A stretch of 64,000 nucleotides of DNA from Gnetum montanum. Taxonomy: Eukaryota > Streptophyta > Gnetopsida > Gnetales > Gnetaceae. Shown here one piece after another: positions 25,207 through 36,438 of this stretch. A program made the position numbers and the translations under genes. Under the pieces are notes generated by a model. It saw nothing but the letters and a program-made list of their open reading frames with translations, was not told the origin of the DNA and did no database searches. How positions within the stretch are numbered: position 1 is the stretch's first letter; the number at the start of each line of letters is the position of its first letter. Location: NCBI GenBank assembly GCA_015680685.1, contig MNCI01001305.1:294811-358810 (forward strand), written 5' to 3'.

Positions 25207-28200
25207 ATGGTACCTAAAGGTGAACGTAAGCACCAAGGGCTTGCTAAGGTGGACGAAGTCAAGGACACTTTGGGGCGCCTGACCTAGGCACGCATTAAAG
25301 TATGGGAGGAGACTCCATCTGCTCGGTAGGTTATTACGTTGCCTTTTTTGTTCAAACTTCTACAATTGTTATTATTGAAATCTGCGTCCTTTCCCACTCG
25401 TTTTGGTCATCGTTCTGGCCGCTACACTGCCACTGTTGCTGGTTGGCCGTAGTGGTTGTACAGACGTTCCACTATAGCCGCATGCGATATCGCCTTGGCC
25501 ACCATTGTTGCGACTGCCTTGTCACAGGGGTTTCGGTGAGCCTAGATAGCTTAGTGCATGGCTAGCATAGCACGTTGTCCTCAAGAAGGTTTGGTTATTT
25601 TTGCGATTTGACAAATGAGACACGTGTTTAACATAGTACAACACAAATTATTTTGTATAGCCGAAGTATGGTTGTAGCACAATGAATTTTTACTTTTCTT
25701 CACTTTGTAATGTTTTTATTGTGGTATGCCAGTATGTCATAAGGTCTTTTAGGTTTTTTTTATTCTTACACTGTTGAATCTGCAATACTACTGCGTTGCT
25801 GAATTTGTTAAGCTTTCCATATTGCCATGATTGTCATAGAAATGCGTTGATTACATCATTGTATTGTTGCACATCTGCCTGTTCCTATTCATTTGCTAAA
25901 TTATGTGTCATCTAACCGTTGTTGCATTGTGTGACATTTGACGGCCATGCTATGCTACGAGGCTTGTTTTGTTGTTGTTTGTTTGTATTTTATAATTTTT
26001 TTAAAAAAAATTTGCAACTGTGGGATCATGCTACGCTATATGTAATGAAAATACCATGCTACGCTATATGTAATGAAAGGGTTATGCTACACTACATGTA
26101 AACTTTGCTTGTACATAGTGCTAACGTTTGGTTCCTCGTTGTGCAAGGTCATGTTAAAGCCCATCTTGATTGTCCTGGAGATTGTGGGAGTCTTGTGCTA
26201 CCTTAGCGAACTGGTGGCCAATGTCCCTCCTCCCCACACACATCTGGAGTGGGAGGCAGTCTGGTTTTGGGAGGGTGCATGGGACTTCCTACAGTTCCTC
26301 CTATAGCATTTTAGTGTGATCGTTTAGTCACACTTGTCTACGGAGATGGCAACCGCAATCACAAAAATCTTGTTGCTTGAGGCAAATCAAGGTATTCTAA
26401 AAGTCTTCACTGATGGGTCAATCGGGGGTGAGTAGGCAGAAGGATCCAACCAGCATCCAAAAAGCCTAAGACACTTAAGTTGGATTTGGGAGATGCCTGA
26501 GTATAAGTGCTATTACTTATACAACACGTTGTTTTTCACTTGCCACATCGGCACCTACTTTCAAAACCCACCTGGAACCGCTTACTATGCCAATGGGTGA
26601 GTTCTACGAAGGTACTTTGTCATGTAATCCATGCTATGCTAGACATAGGTATTAATAGTGTATATGTGCATTTTTTATGTTACCAAGTTTTTTATTGACA
26701 AGAGTTGTCTCCACGATGACACAGATGCCTTGGCGTTGGTACAGATGGCCCTACATGAGTTTTCCTCCACTGGGAGTGTGCACGCCAGCATGATAGGCCA
26801 ATTTGGGGGTGAGTTTAGAACCTACCCAACCCGATATTCCCAATTTTATGGGAAATGTAAAGAAGCTGGTAGGTTGGATAGGGAATGGGCATCCCTTAGG
26901 CTGCTCACCATCGAAGACATTTTGGTGGATCTCCCACCATTTCCAATGTTGTTTAAACCTGGTATGCTAAAGTGTGAATATACTGTTACATGTCTAAGTG
27001 GTGTTTATGCTTTGCTAACCCTCTCTCTCTCTTTTTTTTTGCAAATCATTTTTAGTGGGAAAGAAATCTCAAGATGTGACTGTGGTTACCTCCGGGCCCA
27101 ATGAAACCAACCTCCTTTTTAAGTATGAGGAGGTGGAGGAGACCCAGTGCTAGCTTTGCAATGGGGCCCCAATCACGCTGGTCCATAACCTTTAAGAGGC
27201 TGGGCTTATGGACTTATTTTTGGCTATTAACCTGAGTGTCCTGCCCATCGAGATGCTTTCCTTAGCTGACTCCTTCTCTGAAAAGGTAGACCACTTCCGC
27301 ACACATGTTCATGGTGTGCACATGGTGTTTGATGTCAACGATCAATTGTTTGCAGATCTTTTTGATGTCCCCTCTAATGGTCTCCCCTTGGGAGAAAAAT
27401 CTAAGAAAGATGCACACAATCATGAGGACATCGAGTTGTGGCTAGGGGCTGCAAAGGACCAAAAGGGGATTTATATTGAGAAAGTTAGACTATGGATGGT
27501 CAAAATCGTTTATCCTATCTTCTGTGCCTATGCCTTCTCCAAGTTGTTGTCCCAAGGAAAAATCATTGGGATTGAGTAGGCTCAGATAATGAGGGATGTC
27601 ATGGAAGAAGGGACCCATTACAATTGGGCCAAACACCTTGCAAAGGCATGCTGGCTGAAATGGTCAAGCTCCATGGGAAGCTTGAGTCATATTTCAACAT
27701 GCACCATGCCTTTTTCATAGCCTACCTATGGCATTTTTTGGAATTCTTGATAGTCCACGAGAATGGGGTTTGGGTACTACAAGATCATAGCAAGATCTCC
27801 AAACTATGGATCTACCAAGTCTTCTATACCACCCGATCTCAAGATCCCCCAAAAGCTATTCGTGAGTCATTTTTTATGATGACTAGGGATTAGGTGGCAT
27901 GTAACTTTCAGGCCAACGACAGCGTGGGAGAGGTATTCCCCATTACTACTAGCAGTGTGACAAGGGGGAAACACCTCATTGTAGAGACGGCGATGATCAA
28001 GCTGCAATGCAAGAGGTCCCCCTGCTAACAAGACCTCACGTACTAACTAATAGAGGGGGAAGAAGCTGTAATTAAAAATTCACAGAGTGCAACCTCCAAT
28101 TGGTAACTGTTCATTTTTTTATTTATTTTTGGCTAATGTTTCATACGTTGTGTTACGCTAGGTAGCATTGCACAGCATAGCATCTGCTTCAGGTTGGTAT

Positions 28201-29968
28201 AGTTTACATACTGCGACTATGCTTTATCAGTAGAGCAAGAAGAAGAAGAAGAGGGAGAAGAGGTGGTGGCCCCTACAATAGGGACAACCAGAAAAAATGA
28301 GAAGGCTCTGGCTACAGAGGAGAGGGCCCCTACCGATGAAGAAGGGGCCCCTAATATAGAAGAAAGGGCCTCAACTAGTGAAGAGGAGGTCTCCATCGAT
28401 GAAGAGGAAGCCCCTACCAACAAAGAAAGGGGCCTAGCAAATGACGAAGAGGCTCCTGGAAACCAGGATAAGGCCCTTGCTGACAACCCTTTTGCAGAGA
28501 GCAGCTTAGTGCCAGAGGGGCACATGAGTATCAAGGATGCTACTACATTATTGGGTTAGCTGGAAGGAGAGGGGCTCCATTCGAATTTAGGTGAGTTTGA
28601 CCACATATTTGATAGTGTGCCCATGGATGACCCCCTGGCTATCACCCCTGAGGATTTGCTGGGTAGGAGCTTTACACTATCATTTACGTTATTCATCAGC
28701 TCTATTATGGTTCTCTCCACTTTAGCTAACATGTTTTACTGTGCAGCTAATACCACCGTTGACACCTCCAACCCGTCCTCGATCTGCCAACGACCATGGA
28801 CCAAAACCCTTGATAAATTTACTTTCATGAAAGGGGTCGTCAATGACATGATCGACCGTTTAAAGCAGGTCAACCCAGAAGTGGGTAAGTTAAAGTGATA
28901 CGCTAAACTCTAAATTTTTTCTGCATTCACCATGCCTCTATGACTAATGCATTTTTTATGTGTGGTTAGCAGCCTCTCATCTCAAGTGGGACACCAAAGG
29001 AGCGGTTGAGGTTGACATCATGCCTACATTTCCACCGAAGGTGACTAAAGTACCTCGTCATGTATACAATGAAGCAAGCCAATGTGCATGATACTTGGCA
29101 TGCTCCTTGTGGGAATGTAGGTGTGTGAATGAAGACCTCTGGAAATGGGTCCAGATGCTTGAGAAGGAGAAGGCCAACCTCACTGTTGAAGTAGGAGATC
29201 TCCATTTTAGCAATGAATTCCTGTTGGCCAGAGACACCAACGATGGAAGTTAGCACATGAGCATCATTAACTACGAGAGGTACTGGATGGCCGTGTGGCG
29301 CAACAATGAGACCACCCATAAAATAATAGAAGAATGCATGCAAATGGACCTATTAGCCTAGAAGAACCAAGATTGGAAAGATTACAATGCCAAGGTTTAC
29401 GAGTGGGGGTAGGCACAGAAAAATCAAAAACATATGTATAAGCTAGAACGTGCCATCTATCGTAACCAATATAAGGATGCGTTAGGCAAGTTACATACTC
29501 ACGAGGTATTTCTTGATATTATTGGTGCTTCTGGGGCTTACGATCAATTTATGCAACAGGTGACACTCAGTGAATCTCCTAAAAGGGAAGTGACCTTTCC
29601 TACAGGTGAGACCACCACTGCTACCTTTTCTCCGAGGCCACCGATATGGACATCCATAGAGAAGGAGAGAGTTGCTACAAGCACTAATCTGGGTGACAGG
29701 AATTGGGCTGATATCATGGATGAGGAGATCTTATGATGCTTGGTGGTAGGCCTAGATCGAATACCCCCCAAAACAAACGTGAGGCCATCTTGAGTCAGTT
29801 ACCTTTTGGCATAGTGATAATTCATTTTATTTCAGTCTTTATTGTATCTTTAACTAACTAGTTCATTTTTCTTGTGGTGCAGGATCTGGGTAAAAACATA
29901 GGGCCTAATGAAGCAGGAAACAATGGAGCGGGCGAAGGGTCTAGTGTAGCAGCCGACCATTTTATTTG
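25207..29968 (+). pseudogene. Antisense spliced gene of element B (eight exons, unknown product)
   Basis: Exons inferred from GT-AG sites and agreement with copies F1 and F2: 25207-25325, 26148-26596, 26703-26961, 27056-28102, 28231-28662, 28747-28884, 28973-29778 and 29883-29968, together about 1,110 codons. Exon 3 encodes FYGKCKEAGRLDREWASLR; exon 4 encodes KVDHFRTHVHGVHMVFDVND...LFDVP, reminiscent of the plant 'putative transposon protein' domains found beside gypsy elements, but this is a weak resemblance. Exon 5 is a highly acidic repeat. Exon 7 is charged and probably coiled coil. A stop in exon 1 (TAG near 25283) and others in exons 2, 4 and 7 mean this copy is dead. Exons 2, 3, 6, 7 and 8 are shared with F1 or F2. 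Confidence 0.7.
28263..28559 (+). other. Acidic repeat domain in exon 5 of antisense gene B
   Basis: About ten imperfect octapeptides of the type EERAPTDE / EEGAPNIE / EEEAPTNK, coded by roughly 24-bp repeats (28312-28460). The stretch is open for 98 residues. The repeats and strong negative charge suggest a flexible linker or an activation-like region; the function is not known. Confidence 0.7.
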
Positions 29969-30120
29969 AATTCAAAGCATGTTACAAACATTATTAATTT
30001 GTGAAAGAAAGAATGAAATACGACAATATTTATCTTGCTTATGTGTTATGTGTTGTATTTATTTTTATTCTATTCTATTCTCTTTTTATTTGAGAATTGA
30101 ATTTGTTAGGAGCGTCTCTT

Positions 30121-30335
30121 TTTAGTTTTAGGTCATTTCGGGCCATGGATATAGTTTAAGGTCATTCCAAGTCATTGCTAGTTTTAGGCGATTTTTGGCC
30201 ATTGCTAGTTTTAGACCATTTTGGGTCATTGCTAGTTTTAGGCCATTTCGGGCTGTTGGTAGTTTTAAGCCATTTTGGGCTATTGGATGATGGTAAGGCA
30301 AAATTTTGCCAGTTTTAGGCCTTAGCGGGCCATGG
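30121..30335. repeat. Boundary repeat, 7 units, between antisense gene and protease (element B)
   Basis: Seven units of about 27 bp, TAGTTTTAGGCCATTTCGGG...TTGC, and one longer final unit. They lie just after the antisense gene and before the tail of the minus-strand protease. Confidence 0.88.
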
Positions 30336-30538
30336 CATGATGTAAACAATAGATGTGATGTGAATGGTTTAAAGAATGAGTTAGACACTTAGCGTAGATG
30401 AGTGAATGGAAGCAAAGAAGGAATAAATGTATAATGAGCATTAATTGGGTAAGGCGTAATCGATTTGTTATGCTACACAAGTAATGATTATCCTCGCAAT
30501 TTCTTTCTAACCCAATGTGGCTTTGGCGATGCGTAAGG

Positions 30539-31310
30539 TTAAGAGGCTTTGTTGCGGTATTCTTCTATGTCATTGTCTACTGCTTGAAAAGGTAATTCGG
30601 CCCATGTAGTTTCATTTTTTGAACTGGCGTCTTGGGCCGACTCTTTTGTTAAGCAATTGGCTTCAGCGAAAATGGGTGCTTCATTCTCAAAGGTTATAAC
30701 CTCTGAACCTTGCTCCATATATACGTTATTTATCACTTGGGTTCCCACTTCATCACCATGGATCACCACCTCCCTGTCTGCGTAAGGTAGGTGGATTTCC
30801 TGATGTATGGGTGATGAGACAGCCCTGAGTTGGGCTTACCATGACCTCCCCAAGATCAAGTTAAACTCGGGCATCTCTTCCACCATGATAAACGTTGCAC
30901 TTGTGGGGAATTGATCCCCTACCACAAAGTTAATGTAGATAGTACCTTTCACCACTACCCGCGCCCCATTGAATGACTTCAGACATGACATTGTCGTGGG
31001 TTTGATTTGGTCCACCAAACCCAGTTTATCCACTATGTGAAATGGGATGACGTTTGTAGTAGCCCCATCATCAATGTGTACTCTTCGAATCTTGTGTTGG
31101 CCAACCCAAATTGTGATGAATAGGGGTGCTATTATCGCCCGACCATTTTCAAGGTCTTTCTTAATGGACTCGTCACGGAATGTCAACTGGGATGGCCGTG
31201 GTTCTTTGAGGATAGAAGGAAGCATGACCATATGGATTGCTTGCTCCTTTGTCGACATGTTCTCATCAACCAGTATGGATGTTAACATGCATACCAAAGC
31301 CTTGCGGTTG
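30539..31310 (-). pseudogene. Aspartic protease region of element B
   Basis: Minus-strand frame with APLFITIWVGQHKIRRVHID followed by DGATTNVI, the active-site loop, and later FNLILGRSW, the usual end of a Ty3/gypsy protease. The catalytic triplet reads DDG, where DTG or DSG is usual; the same DDG-type loop is in copy F1, so it may be a feature of this subfamily rather than damage. The tail at 30769-30539 is a hydrophilic, acidic extension of about 75 residues also found in A, F1 and F2. The protease would process the gag and pol products. Confidence 0.8.
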
Positions 31311-31379
31311 TGTTCTTTTGTTTTAGAGCCTGTTTTACCTAAGTAAGAGCATTTAGAAGGTCCTATTCACTTTCCTGTT

Positions 31380-34259
31380 GTTTACCACCCTTCTCTTCCT
31401 CCATTCATCCTAGAAGATGAATTTCTCGAGGAGGAGCCATTTTGGATTTGGGGCTAGATCCCTTTGGGCGGGGTGGCAGCGACCATGCACACGTAGTGGT
31501 GTTAACTTTTGGTGATGATGCAGGCGTAGATACAGAGGACAAAGGGGTAGGCTTGGAAGGACCTGGGGTAGTACATTCCTTGGTCATTTTTTTGTTAGAT
31601 GCTCTTCCCATTTCCTTGAATGGGAAGGTTGTGATGTCGTCTTATGTTGGTTTTGCGTGATGGGGGTAGTTGAGTGTTTTGGCCCCCTAATGATGAATGG
31701 TGTTTGTGGCGTTAGTGCAGGCAGTGATGCAGTTTTGACTACAAAGGGTGTAGGGGCAGATGTCCTAGGAGGGACCTTGAGAACAAATGGCTGTTGCAGC
31801 GTCTTTTTTGCTGTTGTTGGTGCTGCTACGCTACGTTGAGGTACACAAACCATAAATGGCTGCTGTGGCAATTCCAGATTACCATCTACACCAATGGTGT
31901 TGATAATGTACCCCATGTCGTTAGTGTTGAGGGGGTCCTTGTAAACATGCATGGATTAATTTTTAGGGCAGACAAGGTTACTTTCGTCCAGCACCAACTT
32001 CCGCTAATCAATCATCCATTGAATGTCATCTTTTAAGGCTAAATAGTAATCTGTGTTGTGACCACAAAGTTGGTGGTAGTCACAGAACCACTCCAGCCTG
32101 AAGTTCTTAGGAACTGGAGGCTCGTTTGGCATAGCTAAGGAGCGGTTCCTAAGGAGTTCGCAATACCGCTAATGTCATTTGGTTGCCTCCTCTAACATCT
32201 ACTTATGTTGCATGTACCCAACCCCTAACAATTGCTTTAGAAGTTCTGAAGGCTTACCAAGTAGAAGGGTGTACTTGGAGCAATCTTTACGCTTGAAGTT
32301 TGGTTTAGGCAGGGTGGGTGCCTCTAGTGCTAATGTGAAGGGTTGGGCAGCATTACTTGGGCTAGGCGTGGGGTTAGTTGGCGTTGTGGCCACTTTCTTG
32401 TTATTATTGTTGTTGGCCTTAGCCTCATTTTCCACGATGGCCATCATGGCCATTGTGGCCTTGCCCTTATCTTTGTCTTTTTTAGTGTATGCACTTTTAT
32501 ATGCAACATAGGCCTAGTCCTTATTGGCTTCGGCTATGTCTTGGATGCTCTTTGTCTATGCAAAAGCTTGACTGAGAGAGTGTAGGGCTAGGTAGTACAG
32601 CTTGGATTTGATGAAATCATTTACCACCCCCTTGAAAATGGCCAGCAAATGGGCCTCTGCGATAGGCTCATAAATCTCATTCAAGGTAGTGCTCCACCGC
32701 TATATAAACCTTTGCACCGACTCTAGTGGATCTTGCTTAACTCCCATCAACTGATCCAGCGTGACTTCGAGCTTCAAGTTATACTTGAAGTGAGTCACGA
32801 ACTAGGTCAGGAGCTCCTCCAATGTTGAGATGGGGATGCATGGGAGTGCGTGGTACCAATCTAAAGCTTTTCCTGTCAGGGACATAGCAAAGACGTGAAT
32901 AATGGTGTACGACCATTGTTGTAACAACAAAGATTCAGATCTAAATGCAAATAAATGTGTTAGGGTTTCCCTCCCTGTTGTATTTTGTGAATTCGGTGAC
33001 TGGCATCCTAGGGGGTAATGTAAGCATAGGAACCGCCAGGCTGATAGGGTCATCATGGTAGAAATCCATGACCTGCACTATGTCGAAATCGGTAGATTTG
33101 AGATGATTCATCTCTTCGGTGAGGGTCTGGATAAGTTGAAATGCTTGATCCAGACCTACAGACAACACGAATGGTTGTGGGGTTGCAAGAGCAACCATCA
33201 TTTGTGGTGTAGTAAGGGCAGCGGCTTGGCTCATAGGGGGGGCCGTTGGGGCTGCCCTTGCGAAGGGTGCTACTTGTGACATCTACCACCTAGTGGGTGA
33301 TGCTACTGGAGTAGTGACCGTTGGTGGTGCTGCGGGGCTAGTCATTTGCATGACCGATGGAACGAGCCATAGTCTCGTGCTTGGTTACGATGCCTGCAAA
33401 ACTTGATATGCTTGGTGATAAGGGTAATGTGACAACTGGTGGGGCTACGAAATAGGGAGCGAAGTGGCTAGGGTCCACCACACAGTTGGGACTGGGCCTA
33501 CCGCTGATGATGGGACAAATGCAAGCAATGAAATAGAAGTGAAGGCTCCAGGTAGCTATGAAGTAGATGCGGTGTGTATGTATGGCAAGGTGGGTGTAAC
33601 TAGCCCTTGGTATGAGGACGGGACAGAATGGAGGGAAAGAGTGCCTAGGTATGAAACTGAAAGAGGTGCCTACTGATATGCTAAGGATGCAGGATGGCTA
33701 CCCATGGCTCATGAAACCATAGATTGAGGTAGATTCGTGGTGATCACAAAGGGAGTCACCGCAAAAAGGGGGTTGGACATAAAGACCATGGTGGGGGGAT
33801 GGTCACAGGGGAAGTCTAGCCACCCCCCTCAGACTGGGAATCCAGATCTTCCTATTCGTCCTAAAATGCTTCATTGTAATGGGATGTCGTGTCCCACTTC
33901 CTAGGCTTACTAACTCATAATAGCTTTCAAGGATCCACTGATACGTCTCCATTAGGGGGATGGCAACGTCAACGATAGGGACAAACTCCCTCCCATTCCA
34001 ATGAAGGAACTCGAAATTGTGTTTGTACTGGCGTTCTTGGCGATCCAGGGGTAGACTTGCCTAGATCTTTGCACAGATGAAGTTGTAACGCTCTTCATCT
34101 TGTGCTAAGAACTCGGGCAACAAATGTTGAATCCTAAGGGACTAGCATGGCACCAACACCGGGCTAGGTGGCCACTCAGCACCCATGCTGCTTTGCACTG
34201 AGAAAGGAGCCTCAAGACTCTAGGTGAAAATAGTAGTCGTTGTCTAAATCATCTTGCAT
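31380..34259 (-). pseudogene. gag (capsid protein) of element B
   Basis: Starts at a minus-strand ATG at 34259, about 215 bp inside the primer-binding site. It has an N-terminal part, a Pro/Ala-rich part (33282-33150), a capsid core with FAMSLTGKALDWYHALP and FVTHFKYNLKLEVTLDQLM (33056-32740), and a CDYHQLCGHNTDYYLAL segment (32090-32030). The last is the plant gypsy-type CxxH motif near the capsid C-terminus. A Pro/Thr-rich linker (31952-31584) leads to protease. It is the family Retrotrans_gag. Several stops and frame changes interrupt it. Plus-strand ORFs here are shadows. Confidence 0.83.
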
Positions 34260-34472
34260 GGTAAAAAGGAGATATCACAAACTAGAAACACAGAAATCGA
34301 TGCGAGATCAAAGGCTTTTCATTCTGTCGGGTTCCAAAGGAACCGTTGTCACGACCAATCTACACCACACGATGTGCAAACAACCACAAAAGGGTGTCAC
34401 GTTTACGCTAGTATGTGACGGGGTACAGAGAGCATGCAAGACTACCCGTAGGACATGGAAAAGACACCAAAA

Positions 34473-34491
34473 GGCCCTCCTTCTAGTGCCA
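34473..34491 (-). other. Primer-binding site of element B
   Basis: Minus-strand TGGCACTAGAAGGAGGGCC lies five bases inside the 5' LTR. It starts TGG, as expected for pairing with a tRNA 3' CCA end. The same site occurs in A and D. The matching tRNA was not identified. Confidence 0.85.
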
Positions 34492-34496
34492 GAAAC

Positions 34497-36433
34497 TATA
34501 GTGACTGAAAATGTCAATGGTTGGAACACCGAGAGGTTTTTGGGTGAATAGTTTAACCCTGGATCCATGCGAGGGATGTGCTGGAGAAAAATGGAAGTAG
34601 GGTGCCCTAAACAGTTTGGTCGATCAAACTGGGACTTAATCGGTGTATCTTAACCTTACGTAAATGTTGTTTCGGAAGCGAGACACATGAGGTAAATCGA
34701 TGATCAATAAATGCAGAAATGGAGAAAATGGTGCAAAACAACGATAATAGTAAAGAAATAGTAAAACAAACTTGGGTGAGAAAATGCACCGCCCCAAGGT
34801 TGCGGATTTGATTCTTTGTCTTGTTTTAAAGGTGTACAACAAGTAACATCGAAGAGACACTGCTTACACCGAGCGGTATAGCCACAATTCTTCTGCTTGC
34901 TGATCTATTTGCTAAGATGTCAAAATGCTTAACTCACAAAGGAACATTTGGAGCCAACCAAAGAGCTTAAAGGTAACTAGAGTGCTCGAAAGAAATGCCA
35001 ACTATGCCTTCTAAAAGCCAACTACACCAAAAAAAAGCCAACTCTATTTGCCAAGGAGCCAATCAAGAAGCCAACCAGTCAACGCGAAAAGCCAACAAGC
35101 CAACTGCTCTTGCCAATGTAAAAATGCCAACCCTTTGAGTGTTGTTCGCTGGGGTATTTATAGGGCCAGTAGTAGGAGAGAAATGTGGTCTAGCCACCAT
35201 GTCCTGGACCCCACAAGGTGCTAACATGTCCATACCGTGTAGGTGTGCAATGCTGGATGTCAACTTGGTTACGCTGTGACTATACCACCAGAACTGCATG
35301 TGCCAAGATCCAATGTGCTAACAATGCAAGAAAAATGGAGCCTATGCTCCAGGACTACGTCTCCCCTGCCCCTATGAGCAAGGTCAAGCATAGGAACAAT
35401 GTTTTGGGAGCTAATCAGGGGGTGTGCAAGATGAAGTGAAATTGCTAATTCTGCCAAGGAGATGCCAGAGCGAGGAAGATTCCTATCAACAAGTTCTAGA
35501 GTTACCCGAAGATGTCTTGATGCTTCCAAACCAGTGTTGCATTACTCACGCTGTCAAGTGCATTGGCATAGCATAAGTGGCTACTTGGTATGCTATGCTA
35601 CCCTACACAGCATAGCATAGGATAGCCACTGGTTTTCACCAAAATTTGTGTTGGAGCTGAAAAGCATTTGTCTAAGGCTTAGTCATGCTCACAACTACAA
35701 CTTTTTTCCTTTATGTCGGGAATCCTTTGAACTTGCTGAACTCATGTTTGAAACACTTTTGCTGCTTTTGCATTGTTGCTATGCTATGCTATGCTATGTA
35801 GCATAGCACAATGTAGCAACCAGTGTATCATGCTTCTCTGTTCAATCTGCAATTTACTAGCAAGAAATTTTGCTCGAGGCCTAGGGGCTAAGTGAGGCAA
35901 CTGATTTTGAAGACTGAAGTGTTGCCCAGTGCAACTTTCTTGTTGGAATCACTTGATAAGATGGGCCTTTCTACTTTTCCTTTGCTACACTGTGCTACGC
36001 TACATAGCGTAGCATAGCGTAGCACATTGCGTTGACTAAATCTTGACTTGTTTTGTAATCATTCTATCAATTCGCACTTGGATGCTTAAGCAACTATCTT
36101 TCAAGGCTTGCTACACTGTATAGTGTAGAGTAGCGTAGCAGAATTCTTCACTAGAACACTTGCTGAACTATTTTTCTCATCCCAAACACTTTCGGCAACT
36201 CCTAGCATAGCTTCTGGGTAGACTGTTAACCGAGTCAATTGTCCAATTGGGCGGGTTGGAGAGTCTATCAAGCTTGTTGGCTCTGGAGGTAGAAAACTTA
36301 CCAGCCTGGACAGTCCAACCTTAGTACCTACATTTTTCTATCGAACTATCATGATGCTACACTTGTGGAAGTCCTTGCCTAAATTCCAAGACCTTGTTGA
36401 GGTATGAGGGTCCTGAAATTTTATGGTGTTTCA
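34497..36433 (-). repeat. 5' LTR of element B
   Basis: Begins TATAGTGACT, where the other copy has TGTAGCGACC, and ends GGTGTTTCA. A good minus-strand TATA box, CTATAAATACCCC, lies at 35151-35165. Perfect 9-bp-arm palindromes are at 35788-35807 (GCTATGCTA/TAGCATAGC) and 35994-36013 (GCTACGCTA/TAGCGTAGC). Confidence 0.92.
35151..35167 (-). promoter_or_regulatory. TATA box of element B 5' LTR
   Basis: GGCCCTATAAATACCCC on the minus strand, about 660 bp before the inner LTR edge, so U3 would be about 1.27 kb and R plus U5 about 0.65 kb. Confidence 0.7.
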
Positions 36434-36438
36434 AGGAG

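Larger units (their letters stand above)
17422..36433 (-). mobile_element. Element B: best-preserved Tat-like LTR retrotransposon, 19.0 kb
   Basis: B has LTRs of 1,918 and 1,937 bp (17422-19339 and 34497-36433), a perfect AGGAG duplication, a primer-binding site at 34473-34491 and a purine tract at 19340-19352. On the minus strand it carries gag (34259-31380), protease (31310-30539) and pol (24480-21110). On the plus strand, between protease and reverse transcriptase, it carries an eight-exon gene (25207-29968). Three sets of boundary repeats separate these modules. It is visibly richer in CG dinucleotides than A, F1 and F2 and keeps more catalytic residues, so it is the younger insertion. 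Confidence 0.92.

Noticed and set aside
25302-25565. 87-codon plus-strand ORF after exon 1 of antisense gene B
   Set aside because: It falls in intron 1; the homologous intron in F1 has no matching frame.
32179-32511. 110-codon plus-strand ORF with hydrophobic segments
   Set aside because: Shadow of the minus-strand gag linker of element B, whose sense translation matches the gag of A and F1.
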